The notes under the pieces are model-generated. The model was not told where the DNA came from. It did no database searches and was given only the letters and a program-made list of their open reading frames with translations. From contig JASLDZ010000364.1 in the NCBI GenBank assembly GCA_030151985.1, forward strand, positions 1 to 14,180: a stretch of 14,180 nt of DNA. The letters are read 5' to 3'. Each line of letters opens with the position of its first letter. Position 1 is the stretch's first letter. Of the stretch, positions 6,359 through 13,419 are shown piece after piece. The stretch is from Caulobacteraceae bacterium (GTDB lineage Bacteria > Pseudomonadota > Alphaproteobacteria > Caulobacterales > Caulobacteraceae). The position numbers and the translations under genes were made by a program.

Positions 6359-7030
6359 TCACGCATCCAGCCGGTACCCCGCCCCCCGCACGGTCTGCAG
6401 CATGGGGTGGTCGAAGCCCTTGTCGAGCTTGGCGCGGAGCCGCGAGATGTGGACGTCGATGACGTTGGTCTGGGGGTCGAAGTGGTACTCCCAGACCTTC
6501 TCCAGCAGCATCGTGCGCGTCACCGACTGGCCGGCGTGGCGCATCAGGAACTCCAGGAGCTGGAACTCGCGGGGCTGCAGGTCGATCTCCTTGCCCGCCC
6601 GGTGCACGCCGCGGGTGAGGAGGTCCATCTCCAGGTCGCCGACCTTCAGCGTGGTGGCGACCGCGCCCGTCTCGCGGCGGCGGCTGAGCGCTTCGACGCG
6701 GGCGACCAGCTCCGAGAAGGCGTAGGGTTTGACCAGGTAGTCGTCGCCGCCGGCCTTCAGGCCTGTGACCCGGTCCTCCACCTCGCCCAGCGCGGAGAGG
6801 AACAGCACCGGCGTGTCGTCGCCCTCGCGGCGGATGGCCTCCACCGCGGCCAGGCCGTCCATGCGGGGCATCATGCGGTCGACCACCATGACGTCGAAGC
6901 CGCCCTTGCGTGCGGCCTCGAGCCCCGCCTGGCCGTCCTCGGCGAGCACCGCCTCGTGGCCGGCGTCGGCCAGGCCCTTGGCCATGGCCTGCGCCGCGCC
7001 CGTGTCGTCTTCCATCACCAGGATGCGCAA
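6359..7030 (-). CDS. OmpR/PhoB-family response regulator
   Basis: The 223-residue protein has a receiver domain at ~1-118 with acidic residues E7, D8 and D9, phospho-acceptor D51 (VMVVDRMMPRMDG), S79 and K101 (YLVKPYAF). A winged-helix DNA-binding domain lies at ~127-222 and includes LQPREFQLLEFLMRHAGQSV and VIDVHISRLRAKLD. The start is TTG at 7030. It gives the conserved MRILVMEDD N-terminus and is preceded by GGGGAGGA seven to nine bases upstream; the first ATG (7015) would remove the first beta-strand. The likely partner is the kinase at 4369-5784, further down the same strand. DegP lies directly upstream, so regulator, kinase and protease may form one stress-response group, although a hairpin separates the regulator from degP. 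Confidence 0.95.
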   Translation of the reverse strand: MRILVMEDDTGAAQAMAKGLADAGHEAVLAEDGQAGLEAARKGGFDVMVVDRMMPRMDGLAAVEAIRREGDDTPVLFLSALGEVEDRVTGLKAGGDDYLVKPYAFSELVARVEALSRRRETGAVATTLKVGDLEMDLLTRGVHRAGKEIDLQPREFQLLEFLMRHAGQSVTRTMLLEKVWEYHFDPQTNVIDVHISRLRAKLDKGFDHPMLQTVRGAGYRLDA

Positions 7031-7113
7031 CGCCCGTCCTCCCCGCGAGTCACGGGGCGGATCATGACGGAGCGGAGCGGTCAGCGGAAGTTACGGTCGC
7101 GTCACGGGCGCGA

Positions 7114-7148
7114 GCTCCCTCCCTCCCCCTTGAGGGCGAGGGAGGAGC
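7114..7148 (-). terminator. Palindromic repeat 7 bases after the degP stop, possible terminator or mRNA barrier
   Basis: GCTCC-TCCCTC (7114-7125, with one bulged C) pairs with GAGGGAGGAGC (7138-7148). The interior CCCCCTTGAGGG resembles the arms at 6179-6346, which makes this a diverged member of the same family. It lies between the degP stop (7155) and the response-regulator start (7030), so it could end or attenuate degP transcripts. No T-run follows on the minus strand, so termination would be atypical. Confidence 0.6.
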
Positions 7149-7154
7149 GTTCGG

Positions 7155-8825
7155 CTATTTCGCCTTTTCGGCGTCCAGCTTCAGCGCGACGCCCGCGTTG
7201 CGGCCGCCGATGTTGACCAGCAGGAACACCGCGGGACGGCCCGCCTTGCGCGCGTCCACCACCGCGGCGGCGAACTCCGACGGCGTGGAGACCGGGCGCT
7301 CGTTGGCCTGGACGATGACGTAGCCGGGCTTGAAGCCCTTGCGGCCGGCGTCGGAGTCCTCGGCCACGCGGGTGATGACCACGCCCTTCACGTCCTGAGC
7401 GATGTTGAAGCGCTGGCGCTCCACCGAGGTCAGGGGGGTGACCCCCAGGCCTAGGATGGTCTGGCGGTTGGCTTCGGCGTTCGGGCCGTTCTGCGGCGAC
7501 TGGTCGTCGTCGTCGCCCGCCCCCTGCGTCTTGTTGAGCACCGCCGCGCTCGGACGCACGCCCGCCTTCACGTCCAGCGGGATCACCTTGCCGGCGCGGC
7601 GGATTTGCAGGTGCATAACCTCGCCCGCGCGCGTGCCGGCCACCGCCCGGGTCAGCTCCGCCGAGCTCGAGACCTTCGTCCCGTTCACCGACAGCACAAT
7701 GTCGCCCGGCTGGAGGCCCGCCCGCGCGCCGGGGCCGCCGGCGGTCACGTCCGCGACGAAGGCGCCGGAGTTCAGCGGCACGCCCAGCGCCTCGGCATTG
7801 TCGCTCGTGATGTTCTGGATCGAGGCGCCGAGATACCCGCGGGTGATCTTCTTGCCCGCGATCAGGTCCCGGGCGATCTGGTCGGCCGTCGCGGCGGGCA
7901 CGGCGAAGCCGATGCCGATCGAGCCTCCCGACTGCGAGTAGATCGCGGTGTTCACGCCGATGACGCGGCCATAGGTGTCGAAGGTCGGGCCGCCCGAGTT
8001 GCCGCGGTTGATGGGCGCGTCGATCTGGATGTACTGCGCCGGCAGGGTGCCGGGGTCGGCCGGCAGGTCGCGCCCGATCGCCGAGACGATGCCCGCCGTC
8101 GCCGTGCCGCCCAGCTGCAGCGGGTTGCCCACCGCCAGCACCCAGTCGCCCACGCGCGGCTTGGCCTGGTTCTCGAAGTCCACGAACGGGAACGGGCCGC
8201 CGTCCACCTTGATAACGGCGATGTCGCTGTCCGGGTCGCGGCCGATCAGGCGCGCCTTCAGCTCGCGCTTGTCGGTCATGGTGATGTTCAGCGCGGTGGC
8301 GTTCTCCACGCAGTGGTTGTTGGTGACGATGTAGCCGTCGGCCGAGATGAAGAAGCCCGAGCAGGCGGCCTGCGCCTCGCGGCTGTTCTGGTCGTTCAGC
8401 GCGCCGTCGCCGTCGCTGTCGCCGTCCTGCCCCTGGGCGCCGGGGGCGGAGCGCCCGCCACGGCGGTTCGGCGCGGCGCGGCCCGAGCCCTGCCCGTTGG
8501 GGCCCTGGCGGAACTGCGGCAGCTGGTTGAACGGGAACGGCAGGTCCTGCAGGCCGCCCTCGGCGATCGGCACGCGAGTGGTGATGTCGATGGAGACCAC
8601 CGCCGGCGCGACCTTCTCGAAGATGTCGGCGAACGACTGCGGCGCGCCGGGGGGCGCGGCGAAGATCGGCGCGGTGGAGGCCTTCAGCAGCTGCGCCGAA
8701 GCGGACTGGCCGGCCGGGTCGGCGGCGGCGCGGGGCAGGCCCACGCCCATGCCGGCCGCCGCGGCGCCGGCGACGCCCACGCCCATCACGGCGCCGGCGA
8801 TGAAGCTCTTCCTCGTCAAGGGCAT
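7155..8825 (-). CDS. degP: Do/DegP-like (HtrA) periplasmic serine protease with two PDZ domains
   Basis: The 556-residue protein matches the HtrA layout. A hydrophobic export/anchor sequence at ~7-35 is followed by a trypsin-like protease domain (~62-325) and PDZ1 (~330-412). PDZ2 occupies ~455-545. The catalytic triad is H171 (YIVTNNHCVENA), D201 (DSDIAVIKV) and S277 (INRGNSGGPTF). It should degrade or chaperone misfolded envelope proteins. Two features are odd. The only two cysteines are C155 and C172, the latter next to the catalytic His, as in chymotrypsin. The loop before the His strand carries an Asp-rich stretch, DGDSDGDGALND (134-145). The gene follows ccmH by 103 bases; linkage of c-type cytochrome biogenesis genes to degP is also known from Sinorhizobium. 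GGAGGA lies about 11 bases before the ATG. Confidence 0.94.
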   Translation of the reverse strand: MPLTRKSFIAGAVMGVGVAGAAAAGMGVGLPRAAADPAGQSASAQLLKASTAPIFAAPPGAPQSFADIFEKVAPAVVSIDITTRVPIAEGGLQDLPFPFNQLPQFRQGPNGQGSGRAAPNRRGGRSAPGAQGQDGDSDGDGALNDQNSREAQAACSGFFISADGYIVTNNHCVENATALNITMTDKRELKARLIGRDPDSDIAVIKVDGGPFPFVDFENQAKPRVGDWVLAVGNPLQLGGTATAGIVSAIGRDLPADPGTLPAQYIQIDAPINRGNSGGPTFDTYGRVIGVNTAIYSQSGGSIGIGFAVPAATADQIARDLIAGKKITRGYLGASIQNITSDNAEALGVPLNSGAFVADVTAGGPGARAGLQPGDIVLSVNGTKVSSSAELTRAVAGTRAGEVMHLQIRRAGKVIPLDVKAGVRPSAAVLNKTQGAGDDDDQSPQNGPNAEANRQTILGLGVTPLTSVERQRFNIAQDVKGVVITRVAEDSDAGRKGFKPGYVIVQANERPVSTPSEFAAAVVDARKAGRPAVFLLVNIGGRNAGVALKLDAEKAK

Positions 8826-8928
8826 GGGTGTCGTCGTCCTCCGCCCGGCGGGGTCCGGCGGGCTGCGTTGTAACCAGGGGCCGCGCAGTCGGTTGCGGGA
8901 GCGCCGCCACAGGGCCGTCGCATCCGTA

Positions 8929-9546
8929 TCACACCCGGGCGGCGTCGGGCGTAGGGCCGCTCTGCGGCGGAACCTGGGCGTCGGTTTCGAGCGCCTGGAG
9001 CCGCGCCTGCTCCTGCGGCGTCAGCTCCGGCTCCAGCGCGGGGCGTCGGCGACGCGAAGCCAGGACCGTCAGCCCGCCCCCGGCGACGGCGAAGGGCGCC
9101 AGCCACAGGAGCGCGTTGCCGGCGGAGAAGCGGGGCTTCAGCAGCACGAACTCGCCGTAGCGGGCCACCAGGAAGCCGCGGATGTCCTTATCCGATCGCC
9201 CGGCCGCGACCTGGCTGCGTACGATCCCGCGCAGGTCGGCGGCGAGGTCGGCCTCGCTGTCGTCGATCGACTCGTTCTGGCACACGACGCAGCGCACCTG
9301 CCGGAACAGGGCGTGGGCGCGAGCCTCCTGCGCGGGGTCCGCCAGGCGCTGCTCGGCGTGGGCGGCGAGCGGAACGGCCAGGAGCAGGACCGCAAGCAAG
9401 GCCCCCTCAGACCGTCGCCTCCGGCTCCGGCCAGCTCCCCCGCTCCGCAGGGGAGCAGAAGGAGCGGCGACCCCCTTTCTCCTCCCCTGCGCAGCGGGGG
9501 AGGTGGCGCGAGGCGCAGCCGAAGCGACGGAGGGGGCCTCTGTCAT
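8929..9546 (-). CDS. ccmH: Cytochrome c-type biogenesis protein CcmH (CycL), with repeat-derived N-terminus
   Basis: CcmH is a membrane-anchored periplasmic thiol protein that reduces apocytochrome c for heme ligation by CcmF. The 205-residue product has the RCVVCQNESIDDSEADLA motif with C86 and C89, and a single C-terminal membrane helix (~143-163). It is the short form, without the CcmI-like second half found in E. coli CcmH. The ATG at 9546 overlaps the ccmF stop as ATGA, which argues for translational coupling. Residues ~4-48 are encoded by an inverted-repeat element and are Ala/Pro/Arg-rich. The hydrophobic core LLAVLLLAVPLAAHA (50-64), with cleavage near 64/65, follows, so the repeat supplies RSRRRR as the signal n-region. 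The TTG at 9399 is an alternative start, but it would leave the signal peptide without positive charge. Confidence 0.9.
   Translation of the reverse strand: MTEAPSVASAAPRATSPAAQGRRKGVAAPSAPLRSGGAGRSRRRRSEGALLAVLLLAVPLAAHAEQRLADPAQEARAHALFRQVRCVVCQNESIDDSEADLAADLRGIVRSQVAAGRSDKDIRGFLVARYGEFVLLKPRFSAGNALLWLAPFAVAGGGLTVLASRRRRPALEPELTPQEQARLQALETDAQVPPQSGPTPDAARV
9400..9538. repeat. 139-bp inverted-repeat element inside the 5' end of ccmH
   Basis: The ends are the perfect inverted repeat GGCCCCCTC (9400-9408) and GAGGGGGCC (9530-9538). Within it, 9435-9455 (CTCCCCCGCTCCGCAGGGGAG) and 9482-9502 are reverse complements at 20 of 21 positions, each a palindrome in itself. The flanks CCGTCGCCTCCGGCTCCGG and, inverted, CCGTCGCTTCGGCTGCGCC are also related. 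The layout, two head-to-head copies of a palindromic unit, is the same as at 6179-6346, but the sequence family differs. It lies within an open reading frame rather than between genes. Confidence 0.85.
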
Positions 9547-11534
9547 TCGGCCGGCACGAGCGCGGGTTCGCGCGCTTTGGCCTTGCGCCCCGCCGCCAGC
9601 CGCAGCCGCCGGTCGGAGAGCGACACCAGCCCGCCGAAGGCCATAAGCAGCGGCCCCAGGAAGATCAATCGCGCGCCGGGGTTCCAGAAGGCCCGCACCG
9701 TCCAGGACTGAGAGCCGCCGCCGGGGCGTTCGCCCAGCACCACGTAGAGATCGCTCACTCCCTGCCGCGACAGGGCGACGTGCGAGGTGGTCTGGCGGTT
9801 GGCCGGGTAGAAGCGGCGCTCCGGCGCGACCTCGAAGGCGGCGCCCGTGCGAGGCTGGACGCGGATCGCGGCGCGGTCGGCGGTGAAGTTCGGACCCTCA
9901 ACGCTCCTCACGCCCGACAGGGTGAGGACGTAGGCGCCGACGCGCAGGCTCTGGCCGGGGTTGAGGGTGGCGGCGGTCTCGATCCGCCAGGCGCTCTCGA
10001 AGCAGGCGCCGAGCACGAAGACGCCGAGCCCCACGTGCGCCAGCGTCGTCCCCCAGGCGCCGCGGGGAAGCGCGCCCAGCCGTCGCCAGGTCTCGCCCGG
10101 CGAGGCGCGGCCGGCGCGGGCGCGGGCGGCCACCTCGCTCAGCGCGCCGCCGATCACCCACAGGCCGACGGCGAAGCCCGCGCAGGCGACCGCGTGCTTG
10201 GGATCGGTGACGGCGTAGACCGCCAGCCCGCCCGCCACCGCGACCAGCCCCGCCAGCCACAGCGGCCGGATCGCCGCGACCAGCTCCGCGCGCTTCCACG
10301 ACAAGAGCGGCCCGACCGGCAACAGCAGCAGCGCCAGCCCCATCAGCGGCGCGAAGGTGAGCGCGAAGTACGGCCCACCGACGCTGATCGCCTCGCCCGT
10401 CGTCGCCTGCCGGATCAGGGGGTAGAGGGTGCCGAGCAGCACGGTGGCGGTGGCGGCGGCCAGGAACAGGTTGTTCAGCACCAGCATGCCCTCGCGGCTC
10501 ACCGGCGCGAACAGGCCGCCGGGGGCGAGCTTCGGCGCCCGCCAGGCGAACAGCGCGAAGGCGCTCCCGGCGGCGAGCCCGAGGATCGAGAGCAGCAGCA
10601 CGCCGCGCGTGGGGTCCACCGCGAAGGCATGGACGCTGGTCAGCACGCCAGAACGCACGAGGAAGGCGCCCAGCATGGAGAAGCTGAACGCGGCCAGCGC
10701 CAGGAATACGGTCCAGCCCGTCAGCGCGCCGCGCTTCTCGGTGACGACGGCGGAGTGCAGGAGCGCGGTCGCGGCCAGCCAGGGCATGAAGCTGGCGTTC
10801 TCCACCGGGTCCCAGAACCACCAGCCGCCCCAGCCCAGCTCGTAGTAGGCCCAGAAGGAGCCCAGCGTGATGCCAACGGTGAGCAGGCTCCAGGCGGCCA
10901 GCGTCCAGGGACGCACCCAGCGGCCCCAGGCGGCGTCGACTCGGCCCTCGATCAGGGCGGCGACCGCCAGGCTGAACACCACCGACAGGCCGACATAGCC
11001 CGCGTAGAGGAAGGGCGGGTGGATCGCCAGGAACGGGTCCTGCAGCACCGGATTAAGCGAGGCGCCCTCCACTGGCGGGTCAAGCAGGCGCGCGAACGGG
11101 TTGGAGGCGAAGGCGGTGTAGCCGATGAACGCCGCGCCGAGCGCGCCCTGCGTCGCCACGGCCACAGCCTTCAGTCCCGAAGGCAGCCGCGTGCCGAACG
11201 CGGCCAGGGCCGCGCCGAACCCGGTCAGCGCGAGGTCCCACAGCAGCATGGAGCCCTCGTGGCTGCCCCAGGTGGCGGCCACCTTGTAGAGCATCGGCTT
11301 GTCCGACCGGCTGTTGTTGGCGACGTTGGCGATCGAGAAGTCGCTGACGACGAAGGCGTGCATCAGGAGCGCGAAGGCGAAGGCCGCGGCCACAAACGCC
11401 CCCAGCGCCGCGCCCTCGCCGGCCCCGCTCAGCGTCGCGTCGCGCCGCACCCGCCCCGCCGCGCTCAAGCCCAGCTGCGCACAGGAGAGCGCGAACGCCA
11501 GCAGCAGCGCGAACTGCCCGAACTCCCCGCTCAT
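9543..11534 (-). CDS. ccmF: Cytochrome c heme lyase subunit CcmF (CycK)
   Basis: CcmF is the large membrane subunit that joins heme to apocytochrome c in System I, working with CcmH and holo-CcmE. From the ATG at 11534 the product has 663 residues with many membrane helices. The tryptophan-rich WWD signature WGGWWFWDPVENASFMPWL is at 235-253. WGSHEGSMLLW (90-99 region) and AIHPPFLYAGYV (170-181) are also typical. Histidines H172, H260, H302 and H500 correspond to the heme-ligand histidines H173, H261, H303 and H491 of E. coli CcmF. The start overlaps the ccmE stop as ATGA and the stop overlaps the ccmH start as ATGA, so ccmE-F-H form one translationally coupled operon. The frame stays open upstream to 11969, but that part is ccmE read in another frame. 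Confidence 0.96.
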   Translation of the reverse strand: MSGEFGQFALLLAFALSCAQLGLSAAGRVRRDATLSGAGEGAALGAFVAAAFAFALLMHAFVVSDFSIANVANNSRSDKPMLYKVAATWGSHEGSMLLWDLALTGFGAALAAFGTRLPSGLKAVAVATQGALGAAFIGYTAFASNPFARLLDPPVEGASLNPVLQDPFLAIHPPFLYAGYVGLSVVFSLAVAALIEGRVDAAWGRWVRPWTLAAWSLLTVGITLGSFWAYYELGWGGWWFWDPVENASFMPWLAATALLHSAVVTEKRGALTGWTVFLALAAFSFSMLGAFLVRSGVLTSVHAFAVDPTRGVLLLSILGLAAGSAFALFAWRAPKLAPGGLFAPVSREGMLVLNNLFLAAATATVLLGTLYPLIRQATTGEAISVGGPYFALTFAPLMGLALLLLPVGPLLSWKRAELVAAIRPLWLAGLVAVAGGLAVYAVTDPKHAVACAGFAVGLWVIGGALSEVAARARAGRASPGETWRRLGALPRGAWGTTLAHVGLGVFVLGACFESAWRIETAATLNPGQSLRVGAYVLTLSGVRSVEGPNFTADRAAIRVQPRTGAAFEVAPERRFYPANRQTTSHVALSRQGVSDLYVVLGERPGGGSQSWTVRAFWNPGARLIFLGPLLMAFGGLVSLSDRRLRLAAGRKAKAREPALVPAE

Positions 11535-12022
11535 TTGGCGGCGATCGGGCCCACGGGAGCCGGCGTCGTGGTGTCGGGACGCCACTCGCCGGACTTCTTG
11601 AGCGCGTCGGCGACCTCCTTGGGCATGTAGCGCTCGTCGTGCTTGGCCAGCACCTCGCGCGCCTCGAACACGCCGTCGGGGCGGAAGGCGCCCTGCGCCA
11701 CCACGCCCTGCCCCTCGCGGAACAGGTCGGGCAGGTCGCCGCGGAACACCACCGGGCTCATGGCGACCTTGTCCGTCACCTCGAAGCGCACGACCCCGCC
11801 CGGATCGCGCTCGAGGCTGCCGCCCTGCACAAGGCCGCCGATGCGGATGGTGCGGCCGGGGGGCACGCCCTTCGCCTTGGCCTGGCTCGGGCTGTAGAAG
11901 AACACCGCCGCGTCGCCCATGGCGTAGAGCGACAGCCCCGTCGCCAACGCCACCACGGGCGCGGCGCACGCCACCACCATCAGCCGCCGCCGCGCCTTGC
12001 GCGATCTCGGAAGGAACGCCAT
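11531..12022 (-). CDS. ccmE: Cytochrome c maturation heme chaperone CcmE (CycJ)
   Basis: CcmE carries heme covalently through a histidine in the periplasm and hands it to CcmF/CcmH. The 163-residue product has a basic N-terminus and one membrane anchor (VVACAAPVVALATGLSLYAM, about residues 16-35). A beta-barrel domain with RIGGLVQGGS and FEVTDK follows. The heme-binding motif is LAKHDERYMPKEV; its His and Tyr are residues 128 and 132 from ATG 12022. An in-frame GTG directly precedes this ATG at 12025 and would add one residue; the ATG is preferred, although neither has a clear ribosome-binding site. It is the first gene of the ccmE-F-H group and starts 44 bases after the hydrolase stop. Confidence 0.95.
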   Translation of the reverse strand: MAFLPRSRKARRRLMVVACAAPVVALATGLSLYAMGDAAVFFYSPSQAKAKGVPPGRTIRIGGLVQGGSLERDPGGVVRFEVTDKVAMSPVVFRGDLPDLFREGQGVVAQGAFRPDGVFEAREVLAKHDERYMPKEVADALKKSGEWRPDTTTPAPVGPIAAK

Positions 12023-12068
12023 CACCCGCTAGATAGCGCCGCCGGCCCCGCTGCGGAAGCGGACGCGC

Positions 12069-13205
12069 TCACAGGCTCGCGTACAATGCCGCGATCAGCC
12101 GCCGGGCCCGCGGATCGCCCACCAGTTCGCTCGATTGCCGGTTCATCACATAGGCGGCCGAGACGCCGGTCGTCGGGTCCGCGAAGGCGCAGCTGCCGCC
12201 CCAGCCGGAGTGGCCGAAGGTCTCCGCGCCCGGACCGTAGGGCTGGACGCCCGCGTTGCGCATCACGCCTGCGCCCCAGCTGATCTCGTAGGGCAGCACG
12301 AGGTCTCGCCCAAAGATGCGCTCCGCGGCCAGCGCCTCGACCGCCCCTTCGGAGAGCACGCGCACGCCGTCCAGCTCGCCACCTCGGGCCAGCGCCCCCA
12401 TCAGGCGGGCGAGCGCAGGCGCCGTGGCGTGGCCGTTGGCCGAGGGGATTTCCGCCCGCCGCCAGTCCGCCGATCCGCGGCCGCCCGGCGAGGCCCAGGG
12501 GGTCAGGAAGGCGGCGCGCGTGGCGGCGTTGATCTCGCCGAACTTGGGCAGCGCCTTGGGCCGCTCCATCTGCGCCACCCGGTCGTGCTCGGCGTCCGGC
12601 AGGCCGATCCACAGGTCGAGGCCTAGCGGCCCGGCGAGGTCCTCGCGCAGCGCGGTCCCCATGGTGCGACCGTCCACCCGGCGGAAGATCTCGCCCGCGA
12701 GGTAGCCGAAGGTGACGGGGTGGTAGCCGCTGGCGGTCCCCGGCGGCCACAGGGGCGCCATGGCGGCGAGCTTGCCGCAGATCGCGTTCCAGTCGAACCA
12801 CGTCTCGGGCGGCATCGGGTCTGGGAAGCCGCTCAAGCCCGCCTGGTGGCTCAGGGCCTGCTCGACGGTGACGGCCGCCTTGCCGCCTTGCGCGAACTCC
12901 GGCCACACGTCCGCGACGGGCTGGGCGTATGAGAGCTTCCCCGTGTCCACCAGCCGCGCCACCAAGATCGCAGCCACGGCCTTGGTGGTGGAGAACACCG
13001 GCATCAGCGTGTCAGGGCCGAACGGCTGGACGCGGTCGCGGTCCGCATGGCCGGCCCAGAGGTCGACCACCACCTCCCCGTCCAGGCAGGCGGTGAAACG
13101 GGCGCCCAGCTCCTCGCCAGCGGCGAAGGCGGCCTCGAACGCCTCGCGCACGGCGGCGAACCGGGGCGGGCACAGCCCTTCCGCGCCTGCGACATCCTGC
13201 GCCAT
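12069..13205 (-). CDS. Serine hydrolase of the beta-lactamase (class C)/EstB-like family
   Basis: The 378-residue protein has the S-x-x-K motif in PVFSTTKAVAAI (S72, K75), with S72 the likely nucleophile. The probable second motif is Y161 in GYHPVTFGYLAGEI; Y-x-N is replaced by Y-H-P, as in many esterase-type members. The third motif is H332-S-G in FGHSGWGGS, the H-x-G variant of K-T-G. These features point to an esterase or amidase of the EstB/LACTB-like group rather than a true beta-lactamase. There is no signal peptide, so it is probably cytoplasmic and unlikely to give drug resistance; the substrate cannot be read from the sequence. It is transcribed away from podJ and towards ccmE, 44 bases upstream of it, so read-through into the ccm genes is possible. 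Confidence 0.88.
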   Translation of the reverse strand: MAQDVAGAEGLCPPRFAAVREAFEAAFAAGEELGARFTACLDGEVVVDLWAGHADRDRVQPFGPDTLMPVFSTTKAVAAILVARLVDTGKLSYAQPVADVWPEFAQGGKAAVTVEQALSHQAGLSGFPDPMPPETWFDWNAICGKLAAMAPLWPPGTASGYHPVTFGYLAGEIFRRVDGRTMGTALREDLAGPLGLDLWIGLPDAEHDRVAQMERPKALPKFGEINAATRAAFLTPWASPGGRGSADWRRAEIPSANGHATAPALARLMGALARGGELDGVRVLSEGAVEALAAERIFGRDLVLPYEISWGAGVMRNAGVQPYGPGAETFGHSGWGGSCAFADPTTGVSAAYVMNRQSSELVGDPRARRLIAALYASL

Positions 13206-13223
13206 GGGGCCGCTCCATCATGG

Positions 13224-13238
13224 TTAGTGCGGCGTTAA
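13224..13238. promoter_or_regulatory. CtrA-like box TTAG-N7-TTAA
   Basis: TTAGTGCGGCGTTAA matches the CtrA consensus TTAA-N7-TTAA at seven of eight fixed positions with exact spacing. It lies 18 bases before the hydrolase ATG and about 180 bases before podJ, so it could act on either gene. Confidence 0.5.
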
Positions 13239-13273
13239 GACGCCTCGTGCGACGCCTCATGCAACACAGGCGC

Positions 13274-13278
13274 GATTC
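13274..13278. promoter_or_regulatory. GANTC (CcrM-type) methylation site, GATTC
   Basis: GATTC is a site for the cell-cycle methyltransferase CcrM of Caulobacterales. A second copy lies at 13380-13384, 36 bases before the podJ ATG. GANTC sites in promoters recruit GcrA in Caulobacter. The motif is short, so chance occurrence is possible. Confidence 0.4.
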
Positions 13279-13314
13279 GTCCACAAGAGGTTGGTCGCGC
13301 CCCAAGATGTAGCG

Positions 13315-13329
13315 TTAGGACTTCGTTTA
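13315..13329. promoter_or_regulatory. Weak second CtrA-like box TTAG-N7-TTTA
   Basis: TTAG (13315-13318) and TTTA (13326-13329) are separated by exactly seven bases. Two of eight fixed positions deviate, so on its own this is weak. It gains some weight from the better box in the same intergenic region. Confidence 0.25.
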
Positions 13330-13419
13330 CACGCTAGGGGTGGCTGGCTAGCGTTCCGATGAGCGGGTTGTCGCCGAGCGATTCGGCGCCCGTCCGCTCA
13401 ACCGGAGCCTGTGAGCGGC

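Larger units (their letters stand above)
13206..13419. promoter_or_regulatory. Divergent promoter region between the serine hydrolase and podJ
   Basis: These 214 bases separate two divergent genes and are visibly less GC-rich than the coding DNA around them. They contain a CtrA-like box at 13224-13238, a weaker one at 13315-13329, and two GATTC sites of the GANTC type at 13274-13278 and 13380-13384. A convincing -35/-10 pair was not identified, though GCTAG occurs at 13333-13337 and 13347-13351 and resembles the GCTA core of Caulobacter -10 elements. Confidence 0.55.

Noticed and set aside
6141..6366. Two short minus-strand frames across the inverted-repeat element
   Set aside because: Their products (SLPLEGRVSGGEADRRVG type) are simply translated repeat sequence, overlapping the element and the neighbouring genes.
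4246..6462. Plus-strand open frame of 738 codons opposite the kinase and DUF559 genes
   Set aside because: It covers a complete kinase gene and the repeats on the other strand, and its composition is the Arg/Gly/His-rich pattern of a shadow frame.
9780..11630. Plus-strand open frame of 616 codons opposite ccmF
   Set aside because: The opposite strand encodes CcmF with all four heme-ligand histidines; this frame has no domain signal.
11535..11969. N-terminal extension of ccmF to 808 codons
   Set aside because: The extra part is ccmE in another frame. The ATG at 11534 overlaps the ccmE stop and gives the family-like N-terminus.
12069..13205. Reading the serine hydrolase as a beta-lactamase resistance gene
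   Set aside because: There is no signal peptide, and the second and third motifs are of the esterase type (Y-H-P, H-S-G).
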